Assembly: GCF_000424665.1 (NCBI RefSeq) | Contig: NZ_KE384221.1 | Location: 356,600-420,599, forward strand | Direction: 5' to 3' | Length of the DNA stretch: 64,000 nucleotides | DNA from: Salinimicrobium terrae DSM 17865 | Lineage (GTDB): Bacteria > Bacteroidota > Bacteroidia > Flavobacteriales > Flavobacteriaceae | Shown: piece after piece, positions 8,033 through 16,536 of the stretch | How the letters are laid out: every line of letters starts with the position of its first letter | Numbering within the stretch: the stretch's first letter is position 1 | Made by a program: the position numbers and the translations under genes | The notes under the pieces: generated by a model | What the model was told of the DNA's origin: nothing | Database searches by the model: none | Seen by the model: only the letters and a program-made list of their open reading frames with translations

Positions 8033-9391
8033 ATGCAGCACAAAAAAAATATTGCTATAGTAGGTACCGGCCTGGTAGGCTCTTTACTTGCTCTTCATCT
8101 TAGACAAAAAGGACATTCCGTAACGGTTTTTGATCGAAGACCCGATGTGCGGAAGGTGGAATTCTCGGGTCGCTCCATCAATCTCGCTATGTCTCACCGC
8201 GGGTGGAAAGCTTTGCGGGAAGTAGGAATTGAAGAAGAGGTGAGGAAGTTGGCAATACCGCTCTACCGGCGGGCCATGCATGTTAACAGCAGCCCGGTTT
8301 ATTTTCAAAATTATGGAAAGGAAGGTGAGGCTATTTTTTCCATTTCACGAGGAGTTCTGAACCGCAAAATGATTGATCTGGCCGAGGCTGCCGGGGCCGA
8401 GTTCCGTTTTGAGGAAAAGGTTTGGGATGTGGATCTTACTGAAGCCAAACTCTACACCGGCGAATCTGAAAAAGGGGGCTGGGAGGAGTATGATTATGAC
8501 CTCATTTTTGGGGCCGATGGCGCCTTTTCCCGTGTCCGTCATAAAATGCAGAGGCAAAGCAGATTTAATTATTCACAGCACTTTGTGGATGTTGGTTATA
8601 AGGAGCTGCGAATTCCGGCCAATGCCGATGGTTCCCATAAGCTCGACAAACACTCTTTCCACATTTGGCCACGCGGCAGGTTTATGTTGATCGCCATGCC
8701 CAACCTTGACGGCAGCTTTACCTGCACGCTTTTTCTGCCTTTTGAGGGTAAAAATTCCTTTGAATCTATTTCTTCTGAAGCCGAAGCCGAAAATTTTTTC
8801 AGCGAATTTTTTCCCGATATTAAAGATGAGATCTCCAATCTTACCCGTGATTTCTTTAAGAACCCCACCAGTGCCCTTGTGACAGTGAAATGTTACCCAT
8901 GGACCTATTATGACAAGATCGCTTTGGTGGGGGACGCTGCCCATGCCATTGTGCCCTTTTACGGACAAGGTATGAATGCAGGCTTTGAGGATATTTCTGA
9001 ACTCAGTCGTCTGGAATCGCAATTTGGTGATGACTGGGAGCAGATTTTTGCGCATTATCAGGCTCTTAGGAAGCCAAATGCCGATGCAATTGCGGAGCTT
9101 AGCTACCGGAATTTTCTTGAGATGAGCAGCAAAACTGCCGATGAGGACTTTTTACTGCGGAAGAAGATCGAGAAAAAATTTGCCGTGAAACATCCTGAAA
9201 AATGGATCCCGGTTTATTCCCGGGTCACATTTTCTGAAGCGCCTTATGCTGAAGCTTTAAAAATAGGGGACCAACAGGCAACAATCATGGATGAGGTGAT
9301 GCAAATTCCTCAAATCGGCCAAAAATGGGATTCAGCTGAAGTGGAGGACAAGATCCTGAAGCTGCTTGAACAAAAAAAAATTAGATTTTAG
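8033..9391 (+). CDS. kmo: Kynurenine 3-monooxygenase
   Basis: A 452-residue FAD monooxygenase that hydroxylates L-kynurenine to 3-hydroxykynurenine with NADPH and O2, in tryptophan degradation and de novo NAD synthesis. It has an N-terminal dinucleotide fold with GTGLVG at 11-16 and FDRRPD ending the second strand, the substrate/FAD region RSINLAMSHRG near 46-56, and the second FAD motif GDAAHAIVPFYGQGMNAGFED around 300-322, characteristic of KMO. Length matches the family. ATG at 8033 directly precedes the fold. No other kynurenine-pathway gene lies nearby. Confidence 0.95.
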   Translation: MQHKKNIAIVGTGLVGSLLALHLRQKGHSVTVFDRRPDVRKVEFSGRSINLAMSHRGWKALREVGIEEEVRKLAIPLYRRAMHVNSSPVYFQNYGKEGEAIFSISRGVLNRKMIDLAEAAGAEFRFEEKVWDVDLTEAKLYTGESEKGGWEEYDYDLIFGADGAFSRVRHKMQRQSRFNYSQHFVDVGYKELRIPANADGSHKLDKHSFHIWPRGRFMLIAMPNLDGSFTCTLFLPFEGKNSFESISSEAEAENFFSEFFPDIKDEISNLTRDFFKNPTSALVTVKCYPWTYYDKIALVGDAAHAIVPFYGQGMNAGFEDISELSRLESQFGDDWEQIFAHYQALRKPNADAIAELSYRNFLEMSSKTADEDFLLRKKIEKKFAVKHPEKWIPVYSRVTFSEAPYAEALKIGDQQATIMDEVMQIPQIGQKWDSAEVEDKILKLLEQKKIRF

Positions 9392-9986
9392 AATTTAAGA
9401 AGTACGAATATTTCCATTTGTCATCCCGACAGAGCGTCCTGCCCGGTAAGGAAGGATGTGACGAGGGATCTTATTTTTTTTCGGCAGAGAAGATTCAGGA
9501 AGTCGGGAAGAGATTTCTCAGTCGCTGAAAAAGCTTCTTCGAAAATGACAACAGACTTCCGCAGGAAAATTGAACAACAGAGAACCAGCAACGGAAAATA
9601 GATCCCGTCCACCGACCACTTTAAAAATTTCTCAGTCGCTGAAAGGCTTGTTCGAAAAGACAGGTAATAGTACCTCTCAAAAAAGCCATTTTTAACACCT
9701 TTTTTTCCGTAATGTCAGACTGAGCCAGCGCAGGTGAAAGGTTTGCCCTGAGAAGCGACGAAAGGTCGAAGTCAATTCCGTTGTCATCCCGACAGAGCGT
9801 CCCAACCGGTAGGGAAGGATGTGACGAGGGATCTTATTTTCGGCAGGAAGTTAATTCAATTCTAATCCCCAATCCCCAATCCCCAATCCCTGATCACTGA
9901 TATCCTTCCGCAGCCATACCTCCGAAAAATGGCATATTGGACACCTCTTAAGAAAAAAAATCTACTTTTATTTTCTTTTTTGCAAC
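9392..9986. repeat. Intergenic direct repeats between kmo and the sigma operon
   Basis: Two direct copies of a ~57-bp element at 9421-9477 and 9784-9840: TCATCCCGACAGAGCGTCC, GGTA-GGAAGGATGTGACGAG and GGATCTTATTTT. Between them are two copies of a TTTCTCAGTCGCTGAAA word (9511-9547 and 9625-9661). An AATCCCC heptamer run lies at about 9865-9890. No gene is supported; the minus-strand frame at 9421-9612 lies inside the repeat. Confidence 0.8.
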
Positions 9987-10005
9987 ACGACATAAATCTT
10001 GTCGT
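9987..10005 (+). promoter_or_regulatory. Dyad ahead of the sigma-factor start
   Basis: ACGACA-TAAATCT-TGTCGT is a perfect 6-bp inverted repeat with a 7-base spacer, ending 8 bases before the GTG start of the sigma gene. It could be an operator or part of an autoregulated promoter. No consensus vegetative promoter is obvious here. Confidence 0.35.
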
Positions 10006-10012
10006 CTTTAAA

Positions 10013-10585
10013 GTGAAACCCAACCAAACTGAAGTTATTTTGATACAACATCAATTAATAGAGGCTTGCAAACAGAATGACCGCAGGGCGCAGCTCAAGC
10101 TCTACAATAAGTATTGCGACGGTATGTACTATGTGGCTCAAAGGTTCATCAATGATCCGTTTGAAGCTGAAGATGCCATGCAGGAGGCTTTTATTAAAGC
10201 TTTTGAAAAACTGGCACAATTCACCGGGGAGGTGTCCTTCGGGGCCTGGCTGAAACGGATCGTCATAAATAAATGCCTGGATAAGCTCAAAGCGCGTAAG
10301 CTGGAACTGGTTGCGATCAATGAACAAATCCTGGGCACGGCAGACGAGGAGGATAACTGGAATGTTGATGACGGAATTGGATTGGAAGAAGTCAAAAGAA
10401 CAATGGAGGAACTTCCGGAGAAATATCGATATCCGCTTATGTTGTATCTAATAGAAGGATATGATCACGAGGAGATTTCAGAAATATTGGATATATCTCA
10501 GGTGGCTTCCAGAACACTGGTGCACCGTGGAAAGAAAAAATTACAAGAAGAACTAAAAGTAAAAAGACATGGCACAGGATATTAG
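10013..10585 (+). CDS. ECF-type RNA polymerase sigma factor
   Basis: About 190 residues from GTG at 10013 (an upstream ATG at 9929 would add 28 non-conserved residues). The sigma-70 region 2 is clear (LYNKYCDGMYYVAQRFINDP, EAEDAMQEAFIKAF, GAWLKRIVINKCLDKLK), and region 4 follows (LPEKYRYPLMLYLIEGYDHE, EISEILDISQVASRTLVHRGKKKL). It would direct RNA polymerase to a small regulon under control of the membrane protein encoded next. The downstream gene overlaps by 17 bases, so the two are probably translationally coupled. The signal sensed is unknown; the envelope-related neighbours suggest cell-surface stress. Confidence 0.9.
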   Translation: MKPNQTEVILIQHQLIEACKQNDRRAQLKLYNKYCDGMYYVAQRFINDPFEAEDAMQEAFIKAFEKLAQFTGEVSFGAWLKRIVINKCLDKLKARKLELVAINEQILGTADEEDNWNVDDGIGLEEVKRTMEELPEKYRYPLMLYLIEGYDHEEISEILDISQVASRTLVHRGKKKLQEELKVKRHGTGY

Positions 10586-11186
10586 AAAGATGTTGCAGGA
10601 AGACAGATCGTTGCCTTCCAAACCCCCAAAAGGACATCAAAAGAGATTCGAGGCAAGACTGGAAGAAAATTTTCCGCAGGAAAAGCAGGAAAAATCTTTA
10701 AACAGGAATTTTTTCTTTCTCAAAATAGCTGCCGTGCTGGTAATAGTATTGGGAATTGGATTTTTCTTTCTCAATCAAAACGAAGGTTTCAGTGGAAGTC
10801 AGGTGACTAATGCACCTGTCGAGGTAGAGTCGGAGAGTAGCGAGGAGATTCCGGTAACAAAGGAATATCAGCTTAGCGACGAATCTCCCGAATTCAGGAA
10901 AATCGAGAACTTTTACCTCGCCAGTCTCAACATAGAGTTGGCAAAACTGGAAGTGAACGATTCAAACAAGGCGCTGGTAGATTCTTTTATGAAACAACTG
11001 GAGGGACTTGACCGGGAGTATAAAAAATTAAATTCCGAGATCAGTGAAACCGGCCTTACCGAAAGCAGTTTAGAGGCTTTGATCTCGAACCTGCAGCTTA
11101 GATTGGAATTATTATATAAAGTGAAGAATAAAATCAGGGATATTAAAGAATCTAAAATAAAAGAAAATGAAAATTACGAGGCTTAA
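10569..11186 (+). CDS. Single-pass membrane protein, probable anti-sigma factor
   Basis: A 205-residue protein with a basic cytosolic N-terminus (about 1-46, including KPPKGHQKRFEARLEENFP), one membrane helix (about 48-68) and a periplasmic part ending in helices with heptad character (LEVNDSNKALVDSFMKQLEG, LQLRLELLYKVKNKIRDIKE). The start overlaps the sigma gene by 17 bases and the end overlaps the next gene by 20. This layout is that of sigma/anti-sigma pairs in Bacteroidota, where the cytosolic part binds the sigma factor. I see no zinc anti-sigma (HxxxCxxC) motif, so the role is inferred from context. Confidence 0.65.
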   Translation: MAQDIRKMLQEDRSLPSKPPKGHQKRFEARLEENFPQEKQEKSLNRNFFFLKIAAVLVIVLGIGFFFLNQNEGFSGSQVTNAPVEVESESSEEIPVTKEYQLSDESPEFRKIENFYLASLNIELAKLEVNDSNKALVDSFMKQLEGLDREYKKLNSEISETGLTESSLEALISNLQLRLELLYKVKNKIRDIKESKIKENENYEA

Positions 11187-12564
11187 TACCGCAATTATAG
11201 CATTGCTCTGTGCAACTGCAACGCTGGCGCAGACGAGTAAACTAAATAAAACCTTTAAGACGAATAAAGATGTAACGGTGAATATTGATGCCCGTCACAC
11301 CCTGGTAAATGTCGAATACTGGGATAGAAATGAAGTACAGGTGTCGGCATATCTTGAAGGTGGGGAAGAGGACAAGAACAAAGCTCTGCAAAACTGGAAA
11401 CTAAATGTGGATGCATCTGCTTCAGAAGTTGAGATAAATTCGGCAGCCGCACCCGGAGGTCCCGGCGATTTCAATATGACCGCACTACAGGCACCACTGG
11501 CAAAGTTGCCCGAAATGATCGCTCCCCTAACACAAATGATGGGGCCTATGCTCGAAAGTTTATCCGGAAATCCATTGCCACCAGAATTCTATGCCAGTAT
11601 AGGAGAGATCAATTTTGATTACGAGCAGTACCAAAAAGATGGAGAAAAATACATGGAGAAATTTGAAGAAAAAATGGAACAGAATTTTGGAAAAGATTTT
11701 GAGAAAGCAATGGAAGAATGGGCTCAGAAATTTGAAAAGGATTCTGCTCTCTGGAAAAAGAATGAAATGCAAATGGAAGCATGGGGTGAGGATTTCGGGA
11801 AAAAAATGGAAGCCTGGGGAGAAAGTTTTGGAAAAGATATGGAAAAGTGGGGCGAGGAATTTGGGAAAGAAATGGAAACATGGGCCGAGAACTTTGAAAA
11901 GGAAGCAGGTGAACGAAATGGGACTTCAGGACCTAAGATTATGATTATTAATGATGAGATTTCCTCAAAAAAGGTCTTGAAAGTTAAGATGCCCAGGAAC
12001 GGACAGCTTAAACTGAATGTGCGTCACGGGGAAGTGAAGCTTGCGGGTACAACCAATAATCTTAGAGGAGAAGTATCCCACTCAAGGTTCGATGCCGCAG
12101 AAATAGCCGGAAAGAACACAAATTTCAAGGTAGCCTATACTCCTGTGATGATCAAGAACTGGAAGTACGGAGTACTCAATGCTGCTTATGTGCAGGACCT
12201 GAAGATCGAGAAAGCCGAAAGCCTGAAGCTTGATTCTAATTCCAGTAGTGTGTATTTAAAGGAATTGGGGGAAACCGGAATTCTTGCCGGCACGTTTGGA
12301 GAACTTAAGATCGATAAACTATCTTCCGGATTTAAGAACCTGGACATCATGTTGGAAAATTCAGATTTGATCCTCGATCTCCCTGAGAGTTCCTTCAATT
12401 TCGCTTATAATGGCACCAATAGTGAAGTTGGTTATCCAAAAGGTCTTAAGTTTACTTCGAGTAACTCATATGATAATCAAAAACTGAAAGGCTACAACGG
12501 CAGCCAAAATGCAAACGCTTCAATAAATATTCAGGCAAGATTTAGTGATGTTGTGTTGAAGTAA
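11167..12564 (+). CDS. Secreted protein with undecapeptide helical repeats, DUF4097-like ends
   Basis: A 465-residue protein with a signal peptide (1-21, ending TATLAQ). Residues 23-90 and about 260-465 are beta-rich and resemble the DUF4097 adhesin-like fold, with repeated short strands. Between them, residues about 150-250 are highly charged and Met/Trp-rich. Residues 204-247 contain four exact-length 11-residue repeats of type E-x-W-x-E-x-F-x-K-x-M. The gene overlaps the anti-sigma candidate by 20 bases and is the third cistron of the sigma operon, so it is either part of the sensing circuit or its envelope effector. Function is unknown. Confidence 0.7.
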   Translation: MKITRLNTAIIALLCATATLAQTSKLNKTFKTNKDVTVNIDARHTLVNVEYWDRNEVQVSAYLEGGEEDKNKALQNWKLNVDASASEVEINSAAAPGGPGDFNMTALQAPLAKLPEMIAPLTQMMGPMLESLSGNPLPPEFYASIGEINFDYEQYQKDGEKYMEKFEEKMEQNFGKDFEKAMEEWAQKFEKDSALWKKNEMQMEAWGEDFGKKMEAWGESFGKDMEKWGEEFGKEMETWAENFEKEAGERNGTSGPKIMIINDEISSKKVLKVKMPRNGQLKLNVRHGEVKLAGTTNNLRGEVSHSRFDAAEIAGKNTNFKVAYTPVMIKNWKYGVLNAAYVQDLKIEKAESLKLDSNSSSVYLKELGETGILAGTFGELKIDKLSSGFKNLDIMLENSDLILDLPESSFNFAYNGTNSEVGYPKGLKFTSSNSYDNQKLKGYNGSQNANASINIQARFSDVVLK

Positions 12565-12587
12565 TATATTTTTGAGCAAAAAAGTAA

Positions 12588-13274
12588 ATGCCGCATCATA
12601 ATTTTTTAACCGGTCTCACTGCAGGATTTACACCTGTAATTGATTCCGGTTTTTCTTTTCAACAGTATAGACATATGGATCTTTCGGTTAGCAATAGCGA
12701 ATTGTCCCAATCTCAGTTAAATTCCCCAAATGCTTTTCAGGAATACCTGGATTCTTTTCTTCGGAAGCAGAAAGGAAAAGTTGCCTATGGCGGTTACAAG
12801 GAACACCGCGGACTCTACAAGCGCAGTGAATTATTTTCTTCTACGGAAGATGAAGAACAAGTCAGAAACCGGCATATTGGTCTTGATATCTGGGCGCCGG
12901 CGGGAACTGCTGTACTTGCCGTTTTAGACGGGAAGATTCACAGCTTTCGGAACAATGACAACTTTGGAGATTACGGACCTACAATTATTCTTGAGCACGA
13001 AGCGGAAGGGAAAAGGTTTTATACGCTTTACGGACATCTTCAAAGATTATCTCTGCTAAATCTTGAAACCGAGAAAAAGGTAAAGCAGGGTGAACAGATC
13101 GCTGCTCTGGGAGACCCTTCAGAAAACGGAAATTATGCCCCGCACTTACATTTTCAGATTATTCTGGATATGCAGGGAAAGCACGGGGACTATCCGGGTG
13201 TGGCCAGTAGAAAAGAACTGGATTTCTACCTTGAGAATAGTCCCGACCCTAATTTGTTGCTGAAGATATATTAG
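12588..13274 (+). CDS. M23-family (LytM-like) metallopeptidase
   Basis: A 228-residue protein with a peptidase M23 domain (about 85-225). Zinc ligands are visible as His96 and Asp100 (HIGLD) and His188 in the HLH of APHLHFQ, with a further catalytic-site His150 in LYGHLQ. Such enzymes cut peptidoglycan cross-links. I see no signal peptide or membrane helix at the N-terminus (MPHHNFLTGLTAGFTPVID), so export or a cytosolic role is unclear. It starts 23 bases after the secreted repeat protein and may be the last gene of the sigma operon, linking that operon to the cell wall. Confidence 0.85.
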   Translation: MPHHNFLTGLTAGFTPVIDSGFSFQQYRHMDLSVSNSELSQSQLNSPNAFQEYLDSFLRKQKGKVAYGGYKEHRGLYKRSELFSSTEDEEQVRNRHIGLDIWAPAGTAVLAVLDGKIHSFRNNDNFGDYGPTIILEHEAEGKRFYTLYGHLQRLSLLNLETEKKVKQGEQIAALGDPSENGNYAPHLHFQIILDMQGKHGDYPGVASRKELDFYLENSPDPNLLLKIY

Positions 13275-13554
13275 AAGACTGGAGTCTACAAAATTTATAT
13301 TAATAACTTTTACGTGTTCCGGAAGATTCTGAAGTCCTAATCCCGTAGGGATTGTAGATAGGTAGGAGCGAACGAGGAATGTAGAAAGTCGCGGTAGGGA
13401 CTTGTTGACTTCCCAATATCTTAACTTTACCTAGCTGCAGCCCCTACGGGCCATGGTTGGGAATTACATAAACTATTATAAAAATTCCGAGAGCCAAAAA
13501 AGACGTATGGCTCATAGTCCTGTAGGGAGTAAAGAAGGTTCCCCCATGCTGTTT
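13275..13554. repeat. Intergenic REP-like palindromes with CCCGTAGGG core
   Basis: AATCCCGTAGGGATT (13339-13353), GCAGCCCCTACGGGCC (about 13437-13452) and GTCCTGTAGGGAGT (about 13516-13529) are variants of a CCC-TA-GGG palindrome. They lie between the convergent M23 and DUF2911 genes, where transcription from both sides ends. A 89-codon plus-strand frame over them is rejected. Confidence 0.55.
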
Positions 13555-14139
13555 TCAAGAAGCCTTTATCTGCTCAATTGTCTCAGGATCTTTTATGGGG
13601 ACGCGCACCAGGGTTTGATCCCAGGCCAAATTAAAGTTGATGAGATCCTGCTGTTCTTCAAAGAAAATTGTGAACTGCTCCAGGGGATTCTTAAGGGTTC
13701 TTACCGGGACCTCCAGAGTTAGCACATCATATTCGGCAACACGGGAAGGAAGTTTATCGGCTGTTATGCCCCATGGATACATTTCGGAATTGAAAATAAT
13801 TTTCCAGGATTCTTCCTGTGGAATAGTCCAAAGTGTATAAGTGCCTGCCGGCAAAAGGGAGCCGTCCACAAGAATATCTTTTGAAGTATAGAAAGTGGTA
13901 GCTTCATTTGCGCCGGTTCTCCAGACTTCATTGTAAGGCACGAGTCCGCCAAAGATTTGCCTGTTCTTTTTATAGGGACGGTTGTAGAAAACTTCCAGTT
14001 GGAGATCGCCACTGCTAAATTCCACTGTGTCTTCCGGGCTAAAAGCTTTAGTATTATTTTTATAGATAATGTATGTGAGCATAATAGCCCCTAAAACAAT
14101 AATTACTCCCAGAAAACTATTTCTAATGGTATTCTTCAT
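13555..14139 (-). CDS. DUF2911-domain membrane-anchored protein
   Basis: A 194-residue protein with an N-terminal membrane anchor (about 9-27, NSFLGVIIVLGAIMLTYII) and a DUF2911 domain (about 40-180). Family hallmarks are visible: VFYNRPYKKNRQIFGGLVPY, NEVWRTGANEATTF, LPAGTYTLWTIP, W-x-I-I-F and a late EQFTIFFEE. DUF2911 proteins are common secreted or lipid-anchored proteins of Bacteroidota without known function. It is monocistronic. The ATG at 14139 fits the anchor. Confidence 0.85.
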   Translation of the reverse strand: MKNTIRNSFLGVIIVLGAIMLTYIIYKNNTKAFSPEDTVEFSSGDLQLEVFYNRPYKKNRQIFGGLVPYNEVWRTGANEATTFYTSKDILVDGSLLPAGTYTLWTIPQEESWKIIFNSEMYPWGITADKLPSRVAEYDVLTLEVPVRTLKNPLEQFTIFFEEQQDLINFNLAWDQTLVRVPIKDPETIEQIKAS

Positions 14140-14381
14140 ACTCTGTTAGTAAACAACTTCCGAGCCGAAACAGGATTTGTCAGGCCTGGTCTTTTCCGGA
14201 TAGGAGATAGAAAAGTAGGGTTGAAGCCTGATTACCGATTTTAAATAGAATTTAAGTGCAGTCTGGACACCCGAACCCATTCACGATCATCCTACCTCGG
14301 AATGGGGAACCGGTTGTGGTCCTTCGCATTTTAATTCATCAACTGCCCTGGAATATCTGATTTAGGGAACAGCAATATAAA

Positions 14382-14400
14382 AAGCCCCAAAAAGGGGCTT
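14382..14400 (-). terminator. Rho-independent terminator of the ferritin-like gene
   Basis: AAGCCCC-AAAAA-GGGGCTT is a perfect 7-bp stem, followed on the minus strand by TTTATATTG. It lies 25 bases after the stop of the gene at 14425-14922. Confidence 0.75.
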
Positions 14401-14424
14401 CTAAAAAGATTTATTGGCTGGAAA

Positions 14425-14922
14425 TTACATAGCCTTCAGTTTACGCACTTTTGGCCGGTTTGAAGGATTCAGAGCTTCTTCCCCGGATTCGTATTTGAGG
14501 CATTTCTCAACAGCACTTTCAATGGTCTCTTTTTGCTTTTTAAGGATCTTAAGAACTTCTTTGGGAAGTACCTTATTTTCCAGAATTTCTGTGTAAATCT
14601 CGAGATTCTCCTCATCCTTTTTTCTGCATTTTTTCAATAGCTTCAAAGGTTTGGTCTTTATCAGGGCTTTTCTTTCTTCCCGCCAGTCGCGATCAAGATT
14701 ACCTTTGTGAGCCCATTCTTTGGCAGGTTCAATTTCCGCCTGTACTAATTGTTCGGATATTTCGTAGCTAAAGCGGTTCCGGTTTACAGACTCGTAGTTG
14801 AAGAATCGTTTCAACTCTACTTGCTGTACATCCTCGCCCGCATTGTAATAGGTACGTTCTGCTTCAAAACTCTCCGTTAGCAGCCAGTTCAACTTCTTAA
14901 ATTTAGAGTAACGATCTTCCAT
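14425..14922 (-). CDS. Ferritin-like DUF2383/PA2169-type four-helix protein
   Basis: A 165-residue, mostly helical protein. The N-terminal ~115 residues fit a four-helix bundle of the DUF2383/PA2169 type: LNWLLTESFEAERTYYNAGE, ELKRFFNYESVNRNRFSYEI, a WREERKAL helix, and KDEENLEIYTEILENKVLP. Acidic and His/Tyr residues occur at positions used in ferritin-like folds, but metal ligands cannot be assigned. The C-terminus is basic (RPKVRKLKAM). It lies beside a VIT1/CCC1 transporter and a P19-like protein, suggesting an iron or stress role. A terminator follows. Confidence 0.55.
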   Translation of the reverse strand: MEDRYSKFKKLNWLLTESFEAERTYYNAGEDVQQVELKRFFNYESVNRNRFSYEISEQLVQAEIEPAKEWAHKGNLDRDWREERKALIKTKPLKLLKKCRKKDEENLEIYTEILENKVLPKEVLKILKKQKETIESAVEKCLKYESGEEALNPSNRPKVRKLKAM

Positions 14923-15074
14923 AATTGTTGTTTTATATGTTCGAAGATAATCACAGAAGTAAACTATAATCTACTAATCAATCGTTAAAACACTGATTTT
15001 TAATAGAATATTCAGTAAAATTTAAGAAGGAAATATAATTCGTTAAGAAACTGGCTTACAGAAAGTTTTCTTTT

Positions 15075-15800
15075 TTATAGGAACATTTTTTCCAGTACAT
15101 CCCCAACAAAATATGCGAGAAAAGCTGCTAAGCCTCCCAGAACAAGTGTTTCAAAAATACCAATAATGACATTCTTTTCGGTCACTATACTTTTAAGACT
15201 TCCCACAATTGAAAGAGCTACAGCTGTCAATATGCAGGAGTAAAGAAAAAGATCTTCCCGAATGACAGAACCTGTACCCGTAAAGACATAGGAGAGTAGC
15301 GGTACCGATCCAACAATTATAAAACTAAAGAAAGTCATTCCTGCCGTTTTATAAGGTGCTTTGTCGCTTTTCACCATCTCCAGTTCCTCCTTCATCATAG
15401 TATCTACCCACACATCCTTATCGGCGGTAATTACTTCCACAACTTGTTCCAATAGATCACCTTTAAATCCCTTTGCGGCATAAATCTCCCGTATTTCCTG
15501 TATTTCTTTATCCCGCAGGTGCTCAATTTCCCAATATTCCACCTGCTTGTGACGATCAAAGGTATCTCTCTCGGCCTTTGTGGAAAAAAAATTACCCACG
15601 CTCATAGAAAAACCGTCGGCAATGAGGTTGGCAAGACCCAGAATAACAACTACCTGTATGCCCAGGTTAGCACCTTCAGATCCTGCAACTACAGCAAAAG
15701 TGGTAATTGCACCATCAATGCCTCCGTAAACGAATTCAGAAATATAATCTTTATTGAAAAAGAGCAATTTTTGACGGGAGTGGAGTTGGCTTTCCTGCAT
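15075..15800 (-). CDS. VIT1/CCC1-family iron/manganese transporter
   Basis: A 241-residue membrane protein of the VIT1/CCC1 family, which moves Fe(II) or Mn(II) across membranes. Family signatures are present: [19 protein letters not shown] in helix 1, [20 protein letters not shown] in helix 2, then a cytosolic acidic metal-binding helical region (about 75-140, including [20 protein letters not shown] and [16 protein letters not shown]), and three further helices. It starts 22 bases after the P19-like gene on the same strand, so they probably form an operon. Confidence 0.9.
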   Translation of the reverse strand: MQESQLHSRQKLLFFNKDYISEFVYGGIDGAITTFAVVAGSEGANLGIQVVVILGLANLIADGFSMSVGNFFSTKAERDTFDRHKQVEYWEIEHLRDKEIQEIREIYAAKGFKGDLLEQVVEVITADKDVWVDTMMKEELEMVKSDKAPYKTAGMTFFSFIIVGSVPLLSYVFTGTGSVIREDLFLYSCILTAVALSIVGSLKSIVTEKNVIIGIFETLVLGGLAAFLAYFVGDVLEKMFL

Positions 15801-15822
15801 TGGACGCTATTTTGGCTTGAGA

Positions 15823-16353
15823 TTATTCGGGACCGTGTGGTTCCCTGCCGACTTCCATCTCGATTTCTATCTCGACCTTCACATCCTTCTCATATCTTTT
15901 CCCTTTGATCTCGTCATGCCTGTGGAATTGAGGGGCAGGAATTTCCAACTGAACTTTATATTTACCTTCCTTAGGAATCCTGAAAAAGGCACCGTAATGG
16001 AGCAAAAAAGGATGCCACAGGAAGGGGAAATCAGTATCTATAATCTCTTTTCCCTCGTCATTCAGAACTTTTCCGTGGATCTTCAATCCTGGAATAAAAC
16101 GTTTGTCTTTTTTATCCCTCACCACAATCTCGAGATGCGTATTAAATCCCTCTTTTGGTGTTTTCCATTCCAGTTTTCCCTGCTGAAGCTGATATGTTCC
16201 TTCAGCTTCTTCGGAAGCTAAGCTTATGATGTAATCATCCACTTCCTTCTCGGCATGGTTGTCCATTTCTTTCATGTAATCCAGGGCTGCAGAATATGCT
16301 TTTCCCTGGTCTTCTGCCAGTTTGATCTTTTTTTCGTTGTCTTCTATCTTCAT
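15823..16353 (-). CDS. P19/Tp34-like iron-binding protein (tentative)
   Basis: A 176-residue protein. Residues about 70-165 resemble the Fe2+ transport protein family (P19 of Campylobacter, Tp34 of Treponema): THLEIVVRDKKDKRFIPGLK, LWHPFLLHYGAFFRIP, GKYKVQLEIPAPQFHRHDE. The His-Tyr-Gly and Arg-His-Asp elements correspond to the metal-site region of that family. Unlike P19 it has no signal peptide; residues 1-60 form a charged helix instead (MKIEDNEKKIKLAEDQGKAY), so it may be cytosolic. It is the first gene of a probable operon with the VIT1/CCC1 transporter. The assignment rests on pattern only. Confidence 0.55.
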   Translation of the reverse strand: MKIEDNEKKIKLAEDQGKAYSAALDYMKEMDNHAEKEVDDYIISLASEEAEGTYQLQQGKLEWKTPKEGFNTHLEIVVRDKKDKRFIPGLKIHGKVLNDEGKEIIDTDFPFLWHPFLLHYGAFFRIPKEGKYKVQLEIPAPQFHRHDEIKGKRYEKDVKVEIEIEMEVGREPHGPE

Positions 16354-16432
16354 TTTTTATCTTAATGTTTAGTTCCTTTAAGATAAGCATCAGAGGCTGC
16401 TTTTGCTGCCAAAGACCTGTTAAAATGGCTTG

Positions 16433-16451
16433 TCAAAAATGGCATTTTTGA
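16433..16451. repeat. 19-bp palindrome upstream of the P19-like gene
   Basis: TCAAAAATGGCATTTTTGA has 9-bp perfect arms around a single base. It lies about 80 bases upstream of the P19-like start and recurs exactly, with the preceding G, at 33794-33812 inside asnB. An operator role is possible but unsupported. Confidence 0.4.
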
Positions 16452-16536
16452 AGGATCTTTTTTTAGGGATATAAATTTTAACTTCTTTACCTCCTGCTTA
16501 AACCATCTTCCATGGGAATTTTAGAAAAGCGTTTTT

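Noticed and set aside
7791-8060. Two plus-strand frames of His/Ser/Thr-rich repeats before kmo
   Set aside because: Both are translations of the TCACTTCATCAC tract, overlap each other in different frames, and run into the kmo promoter.
9421-9612. 63-codon minus-strand frame
   Set aside because: It lies inside the TCATCCCGACAGAGCG direct repeat, whose second copy does not keep the frame.
13453-13722. 89-codon plus-strand frame
   Set aside because: Its second half overlaps the antisense of the DUF2911 gene and its first half is REP-like repeat.
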